Shown one piece after another: positions 25,589 to 33,733 of a DNA stretch of 34,575 bases. The position numbers were made by a program, and so were the translations under genes. Source of the DNA: Limnohabitans sp. (GTDB lineage: Bacteria; Bacteroidota; Bacteroidia; Flavobacteriales; Flavobacteriaceae); NCBI GenBank assembly GCA_030053945.1, contig JASGCW010000036.1, positions 1 through 34,575 of the forward strand, written 5' to 3'. The notes beneath the pieces were generated by a model. That model was not told the origin of the DNA. It saw nothing but the letters and a program-made list of their open reading frames with translations, and searched no databases. How positions within the stretch are numbered: the stretch's first letter is position 1; every line of letters begins with the position of its first letter.

Positions 25589-26614
25589 TTAAACCGATAA
25601 TTTAGGCAAAATATTTAACACATATTCGTGCATTACTTGACGATAATCAAGATGGGTTACAATTCTCAATTTGCCATGTCCCATAGCACTGATATGAATC
25701 CCTTTATCTTTAAATTTTTGAATAATTATTTTTTCATCTAAATAAGGCTGAACAGAAAAAATAAGGATATTGGTTTCAACAGGTTCTACCGAAGCCACCC
25801 AAGGTAATTGTTTAAGAATATACCCTAACTCTTTAGCTCGACGATGATCTTCTGCTAGTCTATCGATATGATTATCTAATGCATATATTCCCGCAGCTGC
25901 TAAATATCCAGCTTGACGCATTCCTCCTCCAAAAACTTTACGAATTCTTAGCGCTCGTTTTATGGTTTTAGCATCAGAAATTAAAACTGAACCTACAGGC
26001 GCTCCTAATCCTTTTGACAAACAAACGGAAATAGTATCAAATAATTCTCCAAATTGTCTAGGTGATTGCCCTTTAGCAACCATTGCATTCCATATACGAG
26101 CACCGTCTAAATGATATTTTAAATTGTTCTGTGTACAAACTTGTTTAATTTCTTTCAAAGTCTCAATGTCATAACAAGCACCACCACCTTTGTTGGTAGT
26201 ATTTTCAATACTAACTAAACTAGTTAAAGGTGCATGGAAAAATTCAGGGTCATTTATAGCATTTTTAACCTGATGAGCAGAAATCATTCCTCGATTACCA
26301 TCTATTAACTGCAAAGAGCAACCACTATTAAAAGCTGTTCCCCCCGCCTCATACAAATAAATATGTGACCATTTATCGCAAATAATTTCATCTCCAGGTT
26401 GTGTATTCAGTTTTAAAGCAGTCTGATTTGCCATTGTTCCTGAGGGGAAAAACAGCGCCGCTTCCATACCAAACATAGTAGCCACTTTTTCTTCTAAAGC
26501 GTTTATTGTTGGGTCTTGTTTATATACATCATCACCTACTTTTGCATTAAACATTGCGTGCAACATTTCTTGTGTAGGTTTTGTTACGGTATCACTTACC
26601 AAATTAATTTCCAT
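25589..26614 (-). CDS. ltaE: Low-specificity L-threonine aldolase
   Basis: A 341-residue PLP enzyme that splits threonine or allo-threonine to glycine and acetaldehyde. The start at ATG 26614 gives the family N-terminus [18 protein letters not shown]-binding features are the [12 protein letters not shown] loop (residues 56-67), Asp170 in [11 protein letters not shown] and the Schiff-base Lys201 in [34 protein letters not shown] segment follows as expected. A longer frame from 26674 adds 20 residues without homology and was not used. Divergent from prfB; possible minus-strand -7 box TATTTTTG at 26718-26725 lacks a well-spaced -33. Confidence 0.93.
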   Translation of the reverse strand: MEINLVSDTVTKPTQEMLHAMFNAKVGDDVYKQDPTINALEEKVATMFGMEAALFFPSGTMANQTALKLNTQPGDEIICDKWSHIYLYEAGGTAFNSGCSLQLIDGNRGMISAHQVKNAINDPEFFHAPLTSLVSIENTTNKGGGACYDIETLKEIKQVCTQNNLKYHLDGARIWNAMVAKGQSPRQFGELFDTISVCLSKGLGAPVGSVLISDAKTIKRALRIRKVFGGGMRQAGYLAAAGIYALDNHIDRLAEDHRRAKELGYILKQLPWVASVEPVETNILIFSVQPYLDEKIIIQKFKDKGIHISAMGHGKLRIVTHLDYRQVMHEYVLNILPKLSV

Positions 26615-26638
26615 AATTATAAAAGGATTGGTACATTT

Positions 26639-26672
26639 GCTTTTCTTTAAAACTGCTTTTGCAGAGAAAAGC
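26639..26672. repeat. Two-part hairpin in the ltaE-prfB divergent region
   Basis: Outer arms GCTTTTCT (26639-26646) and AGAAAAGC (26665-26672) enclose an inner CTGC-TTTT-GCAG stem (26653-26664). A second smaller stem, ATCTGAA (26691-26697) with TTCAGAT (26704-26710), follows before the prfB start. As the genes diverge, these are not ordinary terminators; they may be leader RNA structures or binding sites. Confidence 0.4.
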
Positions 26673-26735
26673 ACCCAAAATTAGTAAACAATCTGAAAAT
26701 AAATTCAGATTTAAAACCAAAAATATAAAAATTAT

Positions 26736-27837
26736 ATGACAAATGCCGAGCAAATAAAAGGTATTGTAGAACGCCTTGGTGCGTTGAGGAGGTATCTTTG
26801 ACATAGATGCCAAATTGATTGAAATTACAAACGAAGAAGAAAAAACTTTTGCCCCAGACTTTTGGAACAATGCTAAAGAAGCCGAAGTTATAGTAAGAAA
26901 CCTTCGATCTAAGAAAAAATGGGTCGAAGATTATGAAAAAGCAGTTAATTTATCTGAAGAACTTCAAATCGCTTACGATTTTTGTAAAGAAGGCGAATTG
27001 AGTGAAGAAGAACTTGATGAACTTTATTCCAAAACGAATGAATTGATAGAAAACATCGAATTCAGAAATATGCTTTCTGATGAAGGTGATTCTATGAGTG
27101 CTGTTTTACAAATTACTGCTGGTGCTGGTGGTACAGAAAGTTGCGACTGGGCAAGTATGCTAATGCGTATGTACCTAATGTGGGGTGAAAAAAATGGTTA
27201 CAAAGTAAAAGAACTAAACTTTCAAGAAGGTGATGTAGCTGGAATAAAAACAGTAACACTCGAATTTGAAGGAGATTTCTCTTTTGGATACCTTAAAGGT
27301 GAAAATGGTGTACATAGACTCGTAAGAATTTCTCCTTTTGACAGCAATGCAAAACGACATACTTCTTTTGCTTCAGTTTATGTTTATCCGTTAGTTGACG
27401 ATTCTATCGAAATTGAAATTAGCCCTGCTGATATCGAAATTACCACTGCTCGTTCTAGTGGTGCAGGTGGACAAAATGTCAATAAAGTAGAAACTAAGGT
27501 TCAATTACTACACAAACCTACTGGAATTCAAATTCAATGTTCTGAAACACGTTCACAACATGATAACCGCGAACGCGCTATGCAAATGTTACGTTCTCAA
27601 TTGTATGAAATTGAATTGAAAAAACGTTTAGAGCAACGTGCAGATATTGAAGCTAATAAAATGAAAATTGAATGGGGGTCACAAATACGTAACTATGTTA
27701 TGCATCCATACAAACTCATTAAGGACGTACGCACTCAACACGAAACAAGTGATGTAGATGGTGTAATGAATGGAAATCTTGATGAATTCCTAAAAGCATA
27801 TCTAATGATGATGGGACAAAAAGAAGATACTATTTAA
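26736..27837 (+). CDS. prfB: Peptide chain release factor 2 (programmed +1 frameshift)
   Basis: RF2 recognises UGA and UAA stops and triggers release of the finished peptide. Translation starts at ATG 26736, runs 21 codons to CTT, meets an in-frame TGA at 26799-26801, and continues after a +1 slip as GAC ATA GAT to the stop at 27837, giving 366 residues. Domain 2 carries the stop-recognition SPF tripeptide (residues about 199-201, [15 protein letters not shown]), and domain 3 has the GGQ motif (about 244-246, [14 protein letters not shown]) that enters the peptidyl-transferase centre. Expression is autoregulated: when RF2 is scarce, termination at the internal TGA is slow and frameshifting rises. 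A conceptual translation that ignores the slip would wrongly start near 26815. Confidence 0.96.
26787..26802 (+). promoter_or_regulatory. RF2 programmed frameshift site
   Basis: The internal Shine-Dalgarno AGGAGG (26787-26792), the three bases TAT, the slippery CTT and the stop context TGAC reproduce the classic RF2 recoding site, including the 3-nt spacing to the slip codon. Anti-Shine-Dalgarno pairing pushes the ribosome one base forward at CTT-T. Confidence 0.95.
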
Positions 27838-27857
27838 GAATACAATGTATTTCAAAC

Positions 27858-27892
27858 AAAAAACGCTACTTTTTAGTGAAGTAGCGTTTTTT
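27858..27892. terminator. Bidirectional intrinsic terminator
   Basis: A 13-bp stem (AAAAAACGCTACT with AGTAGCGTTTTTT) with a 9-nt loop between the convergent prfB and dicarboxylate symporter genes; A and T runs on either side serve both strands. Confidence 0.9.
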
Positions 27893-27910
27893 TTGTCCTC
27901 TATATAAATT

Positions 27911-29173
27911 TTATTTTTCCTTTTCCCAATTTCCAACCACTGATGTAGCTAGTGCATTTCCTAAAACATTAGTCGCACTTCTAAACATATCACAGAAATG
28001 ATCAATAGGTAAAATTAACGCAATTCCTTCCACTGGAATTTTAAACATTCCACAAGTAGCTGCAACCACAACCAAACTTGCTCTTGGAACACCTGCAATA
28101 CCTTTGCTTGTTAGCATTAGTACTAATAACATTGTAAGTTGAGTTCCTAAATCTAATGGAACTCCATAAGCTTGTGCAATAAAAATACTGGCAAAAGTCA
28201 TATACATCATACTTCCATCAAGATTAAACGAATACCCTAGAGGAAGCATAAAAGAAACTATTTTGTCTTTTACACCGAATCTTTCTAATTCTTCAGTCAA
28301 TTTAGGAAAAACAGCTTCACTGCTTGTTGTTCCAAAGGCTATTACTAATGGAGAAACAATATGCTTCAATAAAGTTTTCATTCTGTTTCGCAAAAACACG
28401 AACCCTACTAATAGAAGTACAGCCCAAAGTGATGTAATTCCTACTAAAAAAGAACCAAAATATTTAGCATAAGTTATCAATAATTCATTCAAATCACGAA
28501 TCGCGAACACTCCTGCTATAGCTCCAAAAACACCAATTGGTGCAAACTTCATAACATAGTTTACCATTTTCAGTACAATATGAGAAGTTTTGTCTAAAGC
28601 CGAAATCACAGGTTTTGTATAATCACCTAAAGATGCCGCAGCTAAACCAAAAAAGATTGAAAAGATTACAATTTGTAAAATTTCATTGGTAGCCATCGCT
28701 TCAAATAAACTTTTTGGGATGATGTGTTCGACAAAATTTTGAGCGGAAAAATTATGAGTTTTCTCTGTCACTTCAGCTGCTGTTGACAAATCTATACCAC
28801 TCAAATTCAAACCAGTACCAGGTTGTAAAACATTTACCCAAAACATTCCTATTAATAACGATATGAATGATGCAGTAAAAAACCATCCTAATGCTTTACC
28901 TCCTATTCGTCCTACTGCTTTGATATCACCTAATTTAGCAATTCCTACAACCAACGTAGTGAATACTAAAGGTGAAATTATCATTTGTACTAAACGAATA
29001 AAAATAGTTGCTAGCATTTTTATATAGCCACTAAACTCTTTTGCTGCATCTTCTGAATAATTATTATGCACAAAAATTCCTAGAATAGCTCCAAAAATCA
29101 TTGCTATTAGAATCTGAACGGTTAAGTTCGAGAATAAAGATTTTTTTTGTGTGGTCGTATTTGTTTGTTCCAT
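27911..29173 (-). CDS. Dicarboxylate/amino acid:cation symporter (DAACS family)
   Basis: A 420-residue inner-membrane transporter of the GltP/DctA family, which imports C4-dicarboxylates or glutamate/aspartate with Na+ or H+. The first re-entrant loop has FGTTSSEAVFPKL (serine-rich in the family), helix 7 has YSFNLDGSMMYM (the NMDGT-like cation site, here NLDGS), the second re-entrant loop has SKGIAGVPRASLVV, and helix 8 has the substrate-binding IDHFCDMFRSATNVLGN with Arg in place. These changes do not clearly tell dicarboxylate from glutamate use. The gene starts 4 nt after aroC ends, so the two are one operon. Confidence 0.94.
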   Translation of the reverse strand: MEQTNTTTQKKSLFSNLTVQILIAMIFGAILGIFVHNNYSEDAAKEFSGYIKMLATIFIRLVQMIISPLVFTTLVVGIAKLGDIKAVGRIGGKALGWFFTASFISLLIGMFWVNVLQPGTGLNLSGIDLSTAAEVTEKTHNFSAQNFVEHIIPKSLFEAMATNEILQIVIFSIFFGLAAASLGDYTKPVISALDKTSHIVLKMVNYVMKFAPIGVFGAIAGVFAIRDLNELLITYAKYFGSFLVGITSLWAVLLLVGFVFLRNRMKTLLKHIVSPLVIAFGTTSSEAVFPKLTEELERFGVKDKIVSFMLPLGYSFNLDGSMMYMTFASIFIAQAYGVPLDLGTQLTMLLVLMLTSKGIAGVPRASLVVVAATCGMFKIPVEGIALILPIDHFCDMFRSATNVLGNALATSVVGNWEKEK

Positions 29174-29177
29174 TATT

Positions 29178-30239
29178 TTACTGGTAAAGTTTGTTTAATA
29201 AATAATAATCCGCCATTACGAGTGCTGCCATGGCTTCAACAATTGGCACCGCTCTAGGAAGCACACAAGGATCATGTCGTCCTTTTCCTTGCTGCTCAAC
29301 TAGTGTACCTTCATTAGTTAAAACCTCTTGTTTTTGAAGCAAGGTTGCTACAGGTTTGAAAGCAACTCTAAAATAAATATCCATACCGTTACTGATACCA
29401 CCTTGAATACCACCTGAAAGGTTAGTTCTTGTAGTACCATCGTCATTATAGGAATCATTATGTTCACTACCTTTCATTTTTGCTCCACAAAAACCACTTC
29501 CATATTCAAATCCGTGAACTGCATTTATAGAAAGCATAGCTTTACCTAATTCTGCGTGTAATTTATCAAAAACAGGTTCGCCTAATCCTATAGGAACATT
29601 TTGAATAACACAGGTAATTGTACCTCCAACAGAATCTCCTTGCTTTTTAACTTCTTTGATAAAAGTTTCCATTTTTTGCGCTGTAGCTAAATCTGGACAA
29701 CGCACGGCATTAGTTTCTATCAAAGAAAAATCTAAATCTTGATAAGGTGCATTTAAAAATATATCTCCTACAGAAGATACAAAAGCAGTAATCTTAATAT
29801 CTGGAATTATTTGTTTTGCGACTGCTCCTGCCACTACCCTACTTGCTGTTTCACGAGCTGAACTACGTCCACCACCTCGATAATCACGAAATCCGTATTT
29901 TTTTTCATAAACATAATCCGCATGACTAGGTCTATAAGTATCTTTTATATGAGAATAATCATCAGATTTTTGATTCGTATTAGGAACTATAAATCCTATA
30001 GGTGTTCCTGTAGATTTACCTTCAAAAATTCCTGATAAAAATTGTACCTCATCTTCTTCTTTTCGTTGTGTTACGATAGCTGATTGACCGGGTTTTCTAC
30101 GTTGCATTTCTTTTTGAATTTCTTCAAAATTTATTTTTATACCTGCTGGACAACCATCTATAATCCCTCCTAATGCTTCACCATGTGATTCACCAAAAGT
30201 TGTTATTTTAAATATATTTCCAAAGGAATTACCTGCCAT
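29178..30239 (-). CDS. aroC: Chorismate synthase
   Basis: A 353-residue FMN-dependent enzyme that converts EPSP to chorismate, the last shared step of aromatic amino acid synthesis. All family signatures are visible: [18 protein letters not shown] near the start, the [14 protein letters not shown] block, [20 protein letters not shown] around the flavin site, and the C-terminal [20 protein letters not shown]. The length is normal. It is the first gene of a two-gene operon with a DAACS symporter and has a TATATTTG -7 box 20 nt upstream of the ATG. No other aro gene is in the window. Confidence 0.98.
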   Translation of the reverse strand: MAGNSFGNIFKITTFGESHGEALGGIIDGCPAGIKINFEEIQKEMQRRKPGQSAIVTQRKEEDEVQFLSGIFEGKSTGTPIGFIVPNTNQKSDDYSHIKDTYRPSHADYVYEKKYGFRDYRGGGRSSARETASRVVAGAVAKQIIPDIKITAFVSSVGDIFLNAPYQDLDFSLIETNAVRCPDLATAQKMETFIKEVKKQGDSVGGTITCVIQNVPIGLGEPVFDKLHAELGKAMLSINAVHGFEYGSGFCGAKMKGSEHNDSYNDDGTTRTNLSGGIQGGISNGMDIYFRVAFKPVATLLQKQEVLTNEGTLVEQQGKGRHDPCVLPRAVPIVEAMAALVMADYYLLNKLYQ

Positions 30240-30258
30240 AATTTTATTTTTTGTGTAG

Positions 30259-30266
30259 CAAATATA
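30259..30266 (-). promoter_or_regulatory. -7 promoter element of aroC
   Basis: Minus-strand TATATTTG, an exact match to TAnnTTTG, begins 27 nt before the aroC ATG. A -33 TTTG is not evident at the usual distance. Confidence 0.5.
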
Positions 30267-30285
30267 ACTTAAACATTACATTTTT

Positions 30286-30316
30286 TTTGGATATTGGTAT
30301 AATAATTGTAGATTTA
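30286..30316 (+). promoter_or_regulatory. Promoter of the small outer-membrane barrel gene
   Basis: TTTG at 30286-30289, a 19-nt spacer and TAGATTTA at 30309-30316 (one mismatch to TAnnTTTG) fit the Bacteroidetes consensus. Predicted start near 30323 leaves a leader of about 24 nt. Confidence 0.55.
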
Positions 30317-30346
30317 GTTTCTTTAAATTAAATTAAACAAAATTTT

Positions 30347-30853
30347 ATGAGAAAATTATTTTGGTCATTATTTATGCTATTTGGGTTAGCATTGACATCA
30401 CAAGCACAAGGAACATTAAGAAAAGGTGATACCCAACTTAATGCTGGATTAGGATTATCTGGATGGGGTACACCTGTTTATGTAGGATTAGATTTTGGAG
30501 TGGGTAAAAACTTCACATTAGGTGTTGAGGGTTCTTATCGTTCCTATAATCAAAATTATTATGGTGGTAAATTCAGTAGTTCAATTATTGGTTTACAAGG
30601 AAATGGTAACTACCACTTTAATGATATCCTAGATATGGATGACGAATGGGATTTATATGCTGGTTTAAGTTTAAATTACTACATCTGGCAAACTGACACT
30701 GCATACAAAGAATATGCAAGAGCTTCAGGTTTAGGTCTTGGCGCACAAGTAGGAGCACGTTATTTCTTTACTAAAAAATTTGGTTTAAACCTTGAATTAG
30801 GAGGTGGAAATGCGACAAGTGGTGGAAAATTTGGTATTACATACAAATTCTAA
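30347..30853 (+). CDS. Small outer-membrane beta-barrel protein
   Basis: A 168-residue protein with a signal peptide (MRKLFWSLFMLFGLALTSQAQ). The mature part is a series of alternating amphipathic strands rich in Gly and aromatics (LNAGLGLSGWGTPVYVGLDF, FTLGVEGSYRSYNQNYY, WDLYAGLSLNYYIW, GLGAQVGARYFF) and ends in Phe (GKFGITYKF), the usual signal for barrel insertion. The length suits an eight-stranded OmpW/OmpX-sized barrel. The specific role is unknown. It is divergent from aroC and has its own promoter and terminator. Confidence 0.83.
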   Translation: MRKLFWSLFMLFGLALTSQAQGTLRKGDTQLNAGLGLSGWGTPVYVGLDFGVGKNFTLGVEGSYRSYNQNYYGGKFSSSIIGLQGNGNYHFNDILDMDDEWDLYAGLSLNYYIWQTDTAYKEYARASGLGLGAQVGARYFFTKKFGLNLELGGGNATSGGKFGITYKF

Positions 30854-30888
30854 ATTACAACACTTAGTTTTTAAACTAGAGTTTTTAA

Positions 30889-30923
30889 AAATACCCCAAA
30901 AAAACTTCATTTTTGGGGTATTT
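30889..30923. terminator. Bidirectional intrinsic terminator
   Basis: A stem of at least 13 bp (AAATACCCCAAAA with TTTTGGGGTATTT) with T and A runs on both flanks. It lies 35 nt after the barrel gene and 47 nt past the end of the leftward hypothetical gene and can serve both. Confidence 0.87.
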
Positions 30924-30970
30924 TTTATTGATTAAGTTAAGGGCTCCTCTAAACAAGAAAATAACTTTTT

Positions 30971-31507
30971 TTATTTTGTTAGATAAAAAAACTCTCTTTC
31001 TAATTCATACTTCAATTTTTGAACACTTTTCCTTACTATAAAATAAGGGAATGCAAACATAAAAAAAGCATGAATTAACAAAAATGGAACTGCTATAAAG
31101 CTAATCTCATTTTCTGAGTTTAATAAACCAATTACTCCTGCCGAATATCCTAAAATTAAAAAGGAATAATAGAAAATAAAGAATTTACTAAATCCATTAA
31201 TCTCAGTTTCTATAATTAATTCTCCATCTTTTTCAATAAAACTTCCACTTGCTACGGCAATATTAAAATTATTATCAAAAAAACGTTTTCTTTTTTTTAT
31301 CTCAAATCCAGAGTCATAAACTGTACCTTTATATTCCTTATCACTTCTAATAAAAGGGTCAAAGGGATCTGAAAAAAAACCTATTGAAGCATTTTCTACA
31401 ATATCCTCAAAGGATTTTACAAAATCTGATTTTTTTACTGATAATGAAATAGTTAAAAAATCAATCACCTTTATTTTTTTTAAAAATTCATAAGCTCCAT
31501 TATTCAT
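30971..31507 (-). CDS. Hypothetical membrane protein with two C-terminal helices
   Basis: A 178-residue protein with a soluble N-terminal part of about 105 residues, including a basic KKRKR cluster at 71-75 and a strand-rich VASGSFIEKDGELIIETEI stretch, followed by two membrane helices (about 107-129 and 134-157) and a charged tail. I do not recognise the family. It lies 64 nt downstream of the SPFH gene on the same strand with only a weak AT-rich hairpin (31533-31552) between, so it may be co-transcribed with it. Both being membrane-anchored is compatible with, but does not prove, joint function. Confidence 0.65.
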   Translation of the reverse strand: MNNGAYEFLKKIKVIDFLTISLSVKKSDFVKSFEDIVENASIGFFSDPFDPFIRSDKEYKGTVYDSGFEIKKRKRFFDNNFNIAVASGSFIEKDGELIIETEINGFSKFFIFYYSFLILGYSAGVIGLLNSENEISFIAVPFLLIHAFFMFAFPYFIVRKSVQKLKYELEREFFYLTK

Positions 31508-31571
31508 TATTCGTACTATTTAAACAGCTGTCCAAAAAGTTTTTACTTTTTGCACTTCTTAATTTGTTTAA

Positions 31572-33458
31572 TTACTTTTTATTATTGGGTTTATTATTAG
31601 TTTTATTTTTGTCGGAATCCATCATTTCCATCAATTTCATACCTAATAATCCGCTAATACCTCCTTCTGAGCCACTATTCCCTGAAATTAGAACATCTGG
31701 AATTACTTTGATATTTCCTTTAGCAATTTCTTCAGTGATTTTATATCTAGTAAAATTATCGTCACCCATTGCAGATACTTGCAGTTGATATGCTTCTGCG
31801 GTAGATTTACCAATAGCCATAATTTTCTCAGCTTCTGCTAGACCTGTTTTAGAAATCCTTTCAGCTTCGGCACTTGCATTTAAGCGAGTAGCTTCTGCTT
31901 GTGCTTGTGCTCTCATTTTTGTTGCTTCTGCTTCTGCATTTACATTCAATTTTAAACTTGTTGCATCCCCTTCTGCTTTTTTAACAGTTGCATCAGCAGT
32001 TCTTTGCGCAATTTCAACACTTTGAGAAGCACGAACAATCTCTTTTTGCATATCTGCAATAGCCGTCTCTTTTTCAACTCCTTGACGTTGCTCTTGCGCC
32101 ATTTTTTGGGTTTGATATGTTTTTTGTTCCTCTTCAGCTATCTTTCTGTCTGTTAATGTTTTCATTAAAGACTCTGGAGGAACAATATCACCAATTAAAG
32201 TATCCACAGCATTTACATTGTATTCGTCCAAAACAATTTTAATATGAGATCTAGCAGATTCTTGTCTTTCCTTACGAGTACTTAAAAACGAAATCACATC
32301 GCTATCTTGAGCCGAATTACGGAAATAGTTACCAATAGTTGGTTCTAAAACTTGAGATACTAGGTTTTTCATACTTCCAAAACGCGCAATCACTTTTGGA
32401 GCTTCATTTGCAGGAACATGAATAATTTGCGATACATCCAAATTGAATGGGAAACCATCTTTAGAACGCACTGTAATTGTTGATAAATTATGATCTAAAT
32501 TATGTGCTTCACTACGTGCATCTGCCCAGTTCAAAACTAAATTAGTCGTAGGAACTAACTCAAGTTTAGTAGTATATTTATTTAACGCATATTTACCAGG
32601 TCCTAGCGGTTCCATCCAAACCCCTCGTTGTCCTTTAGAAACAATATTTCCGTGTTTGAAGTGTTCTCCTGTTACATCTTCACCGTCTTCACCAATATAA
32701 GAAATCACTACACCTACATGTCCAATAGGTACATCAGTCATAGGGTTTTGTTCAATTTGTAATGCCCAAGTATTAATATAATACGAACCAGCTAACATTA
32801 CTTGAGGCTGTAAACCACGATTACCACCTTGCTCTAAAAATTTATCAAAATCTTGAAAATTATTATGTCCTTCTGTAAACTTACCTGCAATTTGACCTTG
32901 AGGAATTGGTTCACCATCTAAAGCTGTTACAATACCTATTTGATTTTCAAATATTTTTACCTGATCCACTATTACAATTTCAAATAAAAACGTATTAATA
33001 CGATACGATCCAGTTGTAATAAAGGCTGTTTGACGACCTTTTTGCCCTCCGTTATTCAAGAAAGCAGTAGCGTCTTGATAATTATCACAATCTACTTTAC
33101 GAGCTAAAATTCGACCTGTAGGAATTTCTTTTCCATCTTTACTTAATACCAAACCAATTTTACCTTCAGGAATAATAGTAAACGGAGTCATATCAAGTGA
33201 ATATTGCCATATCCACATTCCCCAGTACAAACCTGGTGCGAGTGCCTGAGCTTGAAAACCTGCTTCACCTTTAGTTGCAATGATACGCCCATCTGGCAAC
33301 GATTTATCAGTTCCAAAAAGAACGAATTTTTTTGTCACAAGACCAATTTTATCTTCTGGAACAATCACCATCCCGAAGAAAACACGTAATACAAATTTGT
33401 AAAATAGTACTGTTAATACAATAAGTATTAACCACCAAAATGAAAAAATTGATGTCAT
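31572..33458 (-). CDS. SPFH/Band 7 (flotillin-like) protein with four N-terminal repeats
   Basis: A 628-residue membrane-anchored protein. A single helix (residues about 7-30) is followed by four related units near 32-91, 94-165, 168-237 and 241-303, each with a VPxxxIGLV-type opening, a G..(I/P).G(R/Q)I strand and a (L/T)(A/G)PG.Y.IN turn. Residues about 305-435 are the SPFH/Band 7 domain (VRSKDGFPFNLDVSQIIHV), 436-585 a long Ala/Glu/Lys coiled coil (AEAEATKMRAQAQAEATR), and the end is Gly-rich with GGISGLLGMKLMEMM and an Asn/Lys tail. Flotillin relatives build ring or cage-like scaffolds at membranes. The repeat-SPFH-coil-GLLGM order resembles eukaryotic major vault protein. A start at ATG 33458 is unambiguous. 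Confidence 0.9.
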   Translation of the reverse strand: MTSIFSFWWLILIVLTVLFYKFVLRVFFGMVIVPEDKIGLVTKKFVLFGTDKSLPDGRIIATKGEAGFQAQALAPGLYWGMWIWQYSLDMTPFTIIPEGKIGLVLSKDGKEIPTGRILARKVDCDNYQDATAFLNNGGQKGRQTAFITTGSYRINTFLFEIVIVDQVKIFENQIGIVTALDGEPIPQGQIAGKFTEGHNNFQDFDKFLEQGGNRGLQPQVMLAGSYYINTWALQIEQNPMTDVPIGHVGVVISYIGEDGEDVTGEHFKHGNIVSKGQRGVWMEPLGPGKYALNKYTTKLELVPTTNLVLNWADARSEAHNLDHNLSTITVRSKDGFPFNLDVSQIIHVPANEAPKVIARFGSMKNLVSQVLEPTIGNYFRNSAQDSDVISFLSTRKERQESARSHIKIVLDEYNVNAVDTLIGDIVPPESLMKTLTDRKIAEEEQKTYQTQKMAQEQRQGVEKETAIADMQKEIVRASQSVEIAQRTADATVKKAEGDATSLKLNVNAEAEATKMRAQAQAEATRLNASAEAERISKTGLAEAEKIMAIGKSTAEAYQLQVSAMGDDNFTRYKITEEIAKGNIKVIPDVLISGNSGSEGGISGLLGMKLMEMMDSDKNKTNNKPNNKK

Positions 33459-33677
33459 TTTTTAATAAAATTAAGGTTAGATCATTTCTTTGATTTAAAA
33501 AACCAACACATAAATGCTTGTGATTTTGCGCTATCTTGATTCTCACTGCAGTAAAAATAGAATCAAAGATTAGTTTAGTTTGTAACACCTTAGTGCCATT
33601 TTGTTTATTGATTAAATTTAAAATCATTGATTATACGTAACAGTTTAAAAAAAGTTACATTTTGTAGAAAATAAAAA

Positions 33678-33707
33678 AAGGTTGCCTTCATTTATTCAGG
33701 CAACCTT
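33678..33707 (-). terminator. Intrinsic terminator after the T9SS cargo gene
   Basis: A 10-bp stem (AAGGTTGCCT with AGGCAACCTT) and 10-nt loop followed on the minus strand by a run of T residues, 26 nt past the stop of the gene at 33734. The remaining interval to the SPFH gene (33459-33677) shows no coding frame I trust. Confidence 0.83.
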
Positions 33708-33733
33708 CTATCTATTTTGTGATTAACTAACTG

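Noticed and set aside
26815..26817. TTG as start of prfB
   Set aside because: The ATG at 26736 with an in-frame TGA and a perfect RF2 slip site explains the 5' end better.
26604..26870. Reverse frame across the ltaE-prfB gap
   Set aside because: It covers the RF2 frameshift site and N-terminal codons of prfB, both strongly supported on the other strand.
31533..31552. Hairpin CAAAAAGT-TTTT-ACTTTTTG between the SPFH gene and the two-helix gene
   Set aside because: Almost only A-T pairs and short; too weak to call a terminator in such AT-rich DNA.
33349..33627. 92-codon reverse frame upstream of and overlapping the SPFH gene
   Set aside because: It overlaps the SPFH start by over 100 bases in another frame and has no recognisable sequence; likely the untranslated leader.
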